Under the pieces are notes generated by a model. That model was not told the origin of the DNA, ran no database searches, and saw only the letters and a program-made list of their open reading frames with translations. Below, one piece after another: positions 6,999 to 9,461 of a DNA stretch of 9,461 bases. The DNA comes from Lachnospiraceae bacterium (lineage in GTDB: Bacteria > Bacillota > Clostridia > Lachnospirales > Lachnospiraceae). The translations under genes were made by a program, and so were the position numbers. Numbering within the stretch: the stretch's first letter is position 1; each line of letters opens with the position of its first letter. Location: positions 1 to 9,461 of the forward strand of contig JAFSYD010000276.1 in the NCBI GenBank assembly GCA_017443685.1. The letters run 5' to 3'.

Positions 6999-7027
6999 TT
7001 GCAGAATATCCGTAAAAATGATACAAT
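6999..7027 (+). promoter_or_regulatory. Sigma-A-type promoter for the LTA-synthase-family gene
   Basis: -35 TTGCAG (6999-7004) and -10 TACAAT (7022-7027) lie 17 bases apart, with four and five of six consensus matches. Transcription would start near 7034, downstream of the ATG at 7018, so the real start codon should be at 7063 or 7072. The element overlaps the divergent promoter almost completely. Confidence 0.6.
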
Positions 7028-7046
7028 ACGAACGAATTTTTATCAA
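7018..7046 (-). promoter_or_regulatory. Sigma-A-type promoter for the large minus-strand membrane protein gene
   Basis: On the minus strand, -35 TTGATA (plus coordinates 7041-7046) and -10 TATCAT (7018-7023) are separated by 17 bases, each one or two mismatches from consensus. Transcription would begin near 7011, giving a leader of about 33 bases with GAGGGA placed before the ATG at 6978. Its -10 overlaps that of the opposite promoter by two bases. Confidence 0.55.
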
Positions 7047-7062
7047 GGATATTTTAGCGGGG

Positions 7063-9336
7063 ATGAATCGGATGAAAGAGATCATCGAAGAGCAGATGAC
7101 ACGGGTGAAGGACTTTTTCAAAGAGATCGGCGGCATACTGATGATCGTCTTATCCCTTGTGAAAAAGGGCCTTTCGCTTTTGCGGCGTTTTTTTGCCTTT
7201 TTGAAAAAAGAGTGGCAGAGCTCCCGGCCAAAGCGTGCGATCGACGCGTTTTTCGCATCGCCGGGATATCGGCGCACCGTGGATTTTCTGAACAAACATC
7301 TGATCTTTTCCCATATCCTGCTCGCGCTTTCGGTCTGCTTTTTACTGGAATGGCTGTCCCGTCATTCCGCGGCGGCGGCGTTTGGTTTTGTGATCTATCA
7401 TACCGGGGCATATCTGTACAATTCCTTTATCGTGTTTGTATGCTTCTCGCCGGTTTTTCTGGTGAAGCGGCGGACGTTTTTGCGGATGGTGATCTTCGCG
7501 GTCTTTTTGATGTTCGGTATTGCGAACTGCGTGATCCTGTCGAACCGCGTGACGCCCTTCGGGTTTACCGATCTTAACATGGTGGGCGATCTGCTTACGA
7601 TGCAGAACACTTCCTATTTTACAAAAGAAGAAGGGATGCTGGCGGTGGCGGCGATCCTCGTATACACCGTGCTGATGGCCATCCTGTACCGCAAAGGGCA
7701 TAAACAGGAGAGCAAAATGCCCTATGCGCTGCGGCTGGCTGCCGTGATCGGGCTGTTCTCTTCCATCCCCTTCGTGACCCGGGCTGCCAGCGATGCGAGT
7801 GTTCTGACCGCGTATTTCGGTAACCTGGCGCAGGGGTACCTGGATTACGGATATGTGTACGGCTTTGCGACGAGCGCGTTCGACCGGGGAATGTCCCAGC
7901 CGATCGGTTACTCGCAGGCTTCCGTGAAGCAGCTTTTAGGTGAGACGGATATGGGGCCTTCGGTCACTACGGCCGGGGACGGGCCGAACGTGATCGTGAT
8001 GCTGCTCGAATCCTTTTTCGACGTTGAGGAAGCAAGCTTTATTCATACCTCGGTTGACCCGATCCCGTTCTTCCATGAATTGGAAGCGAATTATTCAACG
8101 GGCCATCTGACCGTGCCGGTGGTAGGTGCGGGGACGTGCAACACGGAATTTGAGGTGCTGACCGGCATGTCCTGTCAGTTTTTGGGGCCGGGCGAATACC
8201 CGCAGAAGACCATTTTGAAAAAAAGGGATTGCGAGAGCTTTGCGTCCGATCTTAAGAATTTAGGCTATACTTCGGCGGTCGTGCATAATAACGGCGGGAA
8301 TTTTTACAGCCGCGCGAACGCGTTTTCCATGATGGGATTTGACGAATTTACCTCGAAGGAGCTTCTTGACATCACCGAATACACGCCGCTCGGTTCGTGG
8401 GCGACGGATGATATACTGGTGGGCGGAACGAAGGACGCGCTTGACGCGACGCCCGGGAAGGACTTCGTCTACACGATCACGGTCGAGGCGCACGGCGACT
8501 ATCCGACGGAAAAGATCATTGAGGATCCGCCGGTCACCGTCACCTGTGAAGGGAAGGATACGGCGAAGGAGAACCAGTGGGAATACTATGTGAATATGAT
8601 CCACAACGTGGATGAGTTCTTAAGAGATTATATGGCGATGCTCGATGCGCGGGGTGAGCCGACGATCGTCATTATGTTCGGCGACCACCTTCCGACGATG
8701 GGACTCGAGGAGCGCGAGGTCGCGACGGGTGATCTGTTCCAGACGAAGTACGTTACGTGGAATAATTTCGGCATGGAGAAGGCGGACCAGGATCTGACGT
8801 CCTACCAGCTGGTGTCGATGTACTTAGACCGGCTCGGGATCCACAACGGGACGATCATGGACTATCACCAGTCCCGGACGAATGCAGGGGTGCAGGCGCG
8901 TTCCATTCCTTACATGAGCGGTCTGGAAATGCTGCAGTACGACATTCTGTACGGAAAGCGATATGCGTACGGCGGTACCGACCTTTTCCCGGCGAGCGCC
9001 ATTGTGATGGGCGTCGGGGATGTGGTGATCGACCGGATCTATCCCTTCGCGGGAAAGCTGCATATCTATGGAGATAACTTCACGAACTGGAGCCGTGTGT
9101 ATGTCAATGGGGAAAAGGTCTCGACGACATATGAAAGCGGACAGTGCTTAACGATCGACACTTCTGAAGTAAAAGGCAACGGGGATATCATCACCGTCAA
9201 CCAGAACGGATCGAATTCCACGATCTTTCGGACATCGAACGCCTATACCTATTACGATCCGTATTACGTCCCGCCGGTGGAAGAGGAAGCGGATGAAAAC
9301 GCGGCAGAAGAAGCTGCGGCAGAAGCAGAGGATTAG
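7063..9336 (+). CDS. LTA-synthase-family membrane sulfatase / phosphoglycerol transferase with C-terminal IPT/TIG-like domain
   Basis: Enzymes of this family move glycerol phosphate from phosphatidylglycerol onto lipoteichoic acid or other envelope glycans at the outer membrane face. The 757-residue protein starts with a basic amphipathic region (1-75), then five hydrophobic spans near 80-98, 115-134, 139-159, 191-209 and 222-238. The extracellular sulfatase fold follows, with the expected active-site residues: E316 in LLESF, nucleophile T358 in GTCNTEF, H477 in AHGD, and D541-H542 in FGDHLP. These match the E, T and DH ligands of Staphylococcus LtaS. Residues about 647-735 look like an IPT/TIG immunoglobulin-like fold (HIYGDNF, VYVNGE), and 739-757 is an Ala/Glu/Asp-rich acidic tail; neither is typical of LtaS. 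I chose the start at 7063; 7072 is equally possible, having GGGGA eight bases upstream. The in-frame ATG at 7018 lies before the predicted transcription start and lacks a ribosome binding site. The acceptor cannot be told from sequence. Confidence 0.87.
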   Translation: MNRMKEIIEEQMTRVKDFFKEIGGILMIVLSLVKKGLSLLRRFFAFLKKEWQSSRPKRAIDAFFASPGYRRTVDFLNKHLIFSHILLALSVCFLLEWLSRHSAAAAFGFVIYHTGAYLYNSFIVFVCFSPVFLVKRRTFLRMVIFAVFLMFGIANCVILSNRVTPFGFTDLNMVGDLLTMQNTSYFTKEEGMLAVAAILVYTVLMAILYRKGHKQESKMPYALRLAAVIGLFSSIPFVTRAASDASVLTAYFGNLAQGYLDYGYVYGFATSAFDRGMSQPIGYSQASVKQLLGETDMGPSVTTAGDGPNVIVMLLESFFDVEEASFIHTSVDPIPFFHELEANYSTGHLTVPVVGAGTCNTEFEVLTGMSCQFLGPGEYPQKTILKKRDCESFASDLKNLGYTSAVVHNNGGNFYSRANAFSMMGFDEFTSKELLDITEYTPLGSWATDDILVGGTKDALDATPGKDFVYTITVEAHGDYPTEKIIEDPPVTVTCEGKDTAKENQWEYYVNMIHNVDEFLRDYMAMLDARGEPTIVIMFGDHLPTMGLEEREVATGDLFQTKYVTWNNFGMEKADQDLTSYQLVSMYLDRLGIHNGTIMDYHQSRTNAGVQARSIPYMSGLEMLQYDILYGKRYAYGGTDLFPASAIVMGVGDVVIDRIYPFAGKLHIYGDNFTNWSRVYVNGEKVSTTYESGQCLTIDTSEVKGNGDIITVNQNGSNSTIFRTSNAYTYYDPYYVPPVEEEADENAAEEAAAEAED

Positions 9337-9354
9337 GCACTGCGCCGAAATGAA

Positions 9355-9385
9355 ACCGGAATCCGCCGTCAGGCAGGATTCCGGT
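9355..9385. terminator. Hairpin between the convergent LTA-synthase-like and EAL-domain genes
   Basis: ACCGGAATCC (9355-9364) and GGATTCCGGT (9376-9385) are perfect 10-base arms around an 11-base loop. On the minus strand the stem is followed by TTCATTT, a weak U-tract, so it fits best as the terminator of the EAL gene, whose stop codon lies in the loop. On the plus strand no U-run follows, so the stem may only stabilise the 3' end of the upstream transcript. Confidence 0.5.
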
Positions 9386-9461
9386 CCTTGTACCACTTTA
9401 TGAATGATTCGATATCCGTCGGCTTCGAGTAATAATACCCCTGGAAGCTGAAGATGTTGAG
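9369..9461 (-). CDS. EAL-domain (cyclic-di-GMP phosphodiesterase-type) protein, C-terminal end only
   Basis: Thirty codons on the minus strand are open from the window edge to a TGA at 9371-9369. The peptide contains FQGYYYSKP followed by a short helix with ESFIKWY. The (Q)GYxxSKP segment close to the C-terminus is the hallmark ending of EAL domains, which hydrolyse cyclic-di-GMP or bind it as receptors. The catalytic EAL and DDFG motifs lie outside the window, so activity and any fused GGDEF or sensor domain cannot be judged. The gene converges with the LTA-synthase-like gene, with 32 bases between their stop codons. Confidence 0.75.
   Translation of the reverse strand, partial: LNIFSFQGYYYSKPTDIESFIKWYKDRNPA

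Noticed and set aside
6979..7026. TTG start for the large minus-strand protein
   Set aside because: It overlaps the -10 region and lacks a ribosome binding site; the ATG at 6978 has GAGGGA at proper distance.
7018..7062. Extending the LTA-synthase-like protein to the in-frame ATG at 7018
   Set aside because: No ribosome binding site precedes it, and it lies within the predicted promoter, upstream of the expected transcription start near 7034.
7365..7380. GCG-rich microrepeat in the LTA-synthase-like gene
   Set aside because: It encodes a short alanine run near a membrane segment and is explained by codon choice.

Overview
The window looks like chromosomal DNA from a Firmicute of the class Clostridia, most likely a Lachnospiraceae-type gut anaerobe. 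This rests on protein style (a DnaD-domain protein coupled to a DnaI/DnaC-type helicase loader, a long-form PRPP synthase, a cell-envelope LTA-synthase-family sulfatase), strong AGGAGG-like ribosome binding sites, sigma-A-type promoters and moderate GC. No genus can be named. I saw no tRNA, rRNA, CRISPR array, insertion sequence or phage gene. The window reads as core chromosome with two less familiar envelope genes.

Left half, plus strand. The window opens inside murC (C-terminal half, peptidoglycan precursor ligase), which ends at a long hairpin terminator. The 213-base gap after murC carries four DnaA-box-like 9-mers (one perfect), a short palindrome and a good extended -10 promoter. That promoter drives a two-gene replication-initiation operon: a DnaD-like protein with two C-terminal DnaD/DnaB_2-type modules, then four bases later a DnaI/DnaC-like AAA+ loader with a zinc-knuckle-like cysteine cluster. 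A short terminator follows, then a long imperfect hairpin, a doubled Shine-Dalgarno and a divergent 393-residue ribose-phosphate pyrophosphokinase ending in a strong terminator.

Right half, envelope genes. A large minus-strand gene (about 858 residues) encodes a single-pass membrane protein with a big exported region. It has propeller-like segments, an EF-hand-like loop, and a C-terminal domain resembling a C39-like cysteine peptidase that has lost the catalytic Cys and His. It is divergent from a plus-strand LTA-synthase-family protein with five membrane segments, an intact sulfatase-type active site, a C-terminal IPT/TIG-like domain and an acidic tail. Their predicted promoters overlap at the -10 elements, so RNA polymerase should be able to serve only one at a time. 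The window closes with the last 30 codons of a minus-strand EAL-domain (cyclic-di-GMP) protein, convergent with the sulfatase gene and separated from it by a hairpin.

Best candidates for something undescribed: the mutually exclusive promoter pair joining the pseudo-peptidase membrane protein to the LTA-synthase-like enzyme, and the DnaA-box cluster upstream of the primosome operon.
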